A DNA stretch of 5,263 nt from Chloroflexota bacterium (GTDB lineage Bacteria > Chloroflexota > Anaerolineae > Anaerolineales > Villigracilaceae), in contig JAKAMM010000141.1 of NCBI GenBank assembly GCA_021812905.1, positions 1-5,263 of the forward strand. Reading direction: 5' to 3'. Below the pieces are notes generated by a model. The model worked only from the letters and a program-made list of their open reading frames with translations, did no database searches and had not been told where the DNA came from. A program made the translations under genes and the position numbers. Shown piece after piece: positions 4,888 to 5,263 of this stretch (position 1 is its first letter; each line of letters begins with the position of its first letter).

Positions 4888-5263
4888 ATGAGCCGAGGCT
4901 TGAACAAAGTCATGATCATTGGCCATCTGGGCAAGGACCCCGAAATGCGTTATACGCCCTCTGGCCGCCCGGTAACTACTTTCACCGTCGCCGTAAGCCG
5001 TTCATGGACCAGCGCTGACGGTGAACGCCACAGCGAAACCGAATGGTTCAACATTGTGGCGTGGGGCAACCTGGCCGAGATCTGCAAACAATATCTCACC
5101 AAAGGCCAGCAGGTTTACATCGAAGGCCGCTTACAGACCCGCCACTGGGATGACAAGGAAGGCCAGAAACACACCAGCGTGGAGATCGTCGCAAATGAAA
5201 TGATGATGCTCGGGGAGCGCCGCGACTCCAACCACGGCCACGATGAACAATCCACATCCGTGG
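4888..5263 (+). CDS. ssb: Single-stranded DNA-binding protein, 3' end cut by window edge
   Basis: The first 125 residues of bacterial SSB, which coats single-stranded DNA as a tetramer during replication, recombination and repair. The OB fold covers about residues 1-110: MSRGLNKVMIIGHLGKDPEM, then RYTPSGRPVTTFTVAVSR, TEWFNIVAWGNLAEICKQYL and KGQQVYIEGRLQTRHW. Trp40, Trp53 and Trp87 fall at the places of the three DNA-stacking tryptophans of the E. coli protein, and Trp59 stands where E. coli has Phe60. From residue 111 the sequence becomes polar (RRDSNHGHDEQS), the start of the flexible linker. The acidic C-terminal tip that recruits partner proteins is beyond the window. AAGGAG (4876-4881) lies six bases before the ATG. 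It is probably co-transcribed with rpsF. Confidence 0.96.
   Translation, partial: MSRGLNKVMIIGHLGKDPEMRYTPSGRPVTTFTVAVSRSWTSADGERHSETEWFNIVAWGNLAEICKQYLTKGQQVYIEGRLQTRHWDDKEGQKHTSVEIVANEMMMLGERRDSNHGHDEQSTSV

Noticed and set aside
1..5263. A new defence, mobile or biosynthetic system
   Set aside because: All recognised genes are housekeeping, export, peptide-handling or general hydrolase genes; no CRISPR, toxin-antitoxin pair, integrase, reverse transcriptase or nuclease cluster is visible. The PHP gene alone, without an SMC-like or ATPase partner, does not support a defence call.

Overview
The window looks like ordinary chromosomal sequence from a free-living bacterium, most likely a member of the Chloroflexota (Anaerolineae-like). 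This placement is inferred from how familiar the SecG, SSB, S6 and substrate-binding protein sequences look and from the gene neighbourhood; no search was run. Base composition is moderate, with GC-rich palindromic repeats confined to the gaps between genes. I see no tRNA, rRNA, CRISPR array, transposase or phage gene.

Layout. On the minus strand, read from about 2920 down to 1, a strong sigma70-type promoter drives secG. secG is followed by a terminator-like hairpin, a large family-5 peptide/solute-binding protein with an N-terminal membrane anchor, a 94-nt gap holding three consecutive perfect hairpins, a 163-residue protein of unknown function, and the first 95 codons of an M20-family metallopeptidase that runs off the left edge. 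The stop codon of the unknown gene overlaps the Shine-Dalgarno sequence of the peptidase gene, so these two are almost certainly co-transcribed.

On the plus strand, a PHP-domain metal-dependent hydrolase gene (3069-4130) diverges from secG. It is followed by a 348-nt gap that contains two palindromic repeat elements (about 4151-4217 and 4246-4332) and then the leader of rpsF. rpsF (ribosomal protein bS6) and ssb (single-stranded DNA-binding protein, cut by the right edge) form the start of the classic rpsF-ssb operon. A long inverted repeat lies between them.

Functionally, the minus-strand cluster combines a translocon subunit, an extracytoplasmic peptide/solute-binding protein and a peptidase, which suggests uptake or processing of small peptides, although no ABC permease or ATPase gene is visible. 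The plus-strand end is housekeeping translation and replication. I found no convincing new multi-gene system. The points most worth a second look are non-coding: the triple hairpin array, the interlocked inverted repeats upstream of rpsF, the terminator that abuts the binding-protein start codon, and the rpsF-ssb inverted repeat.
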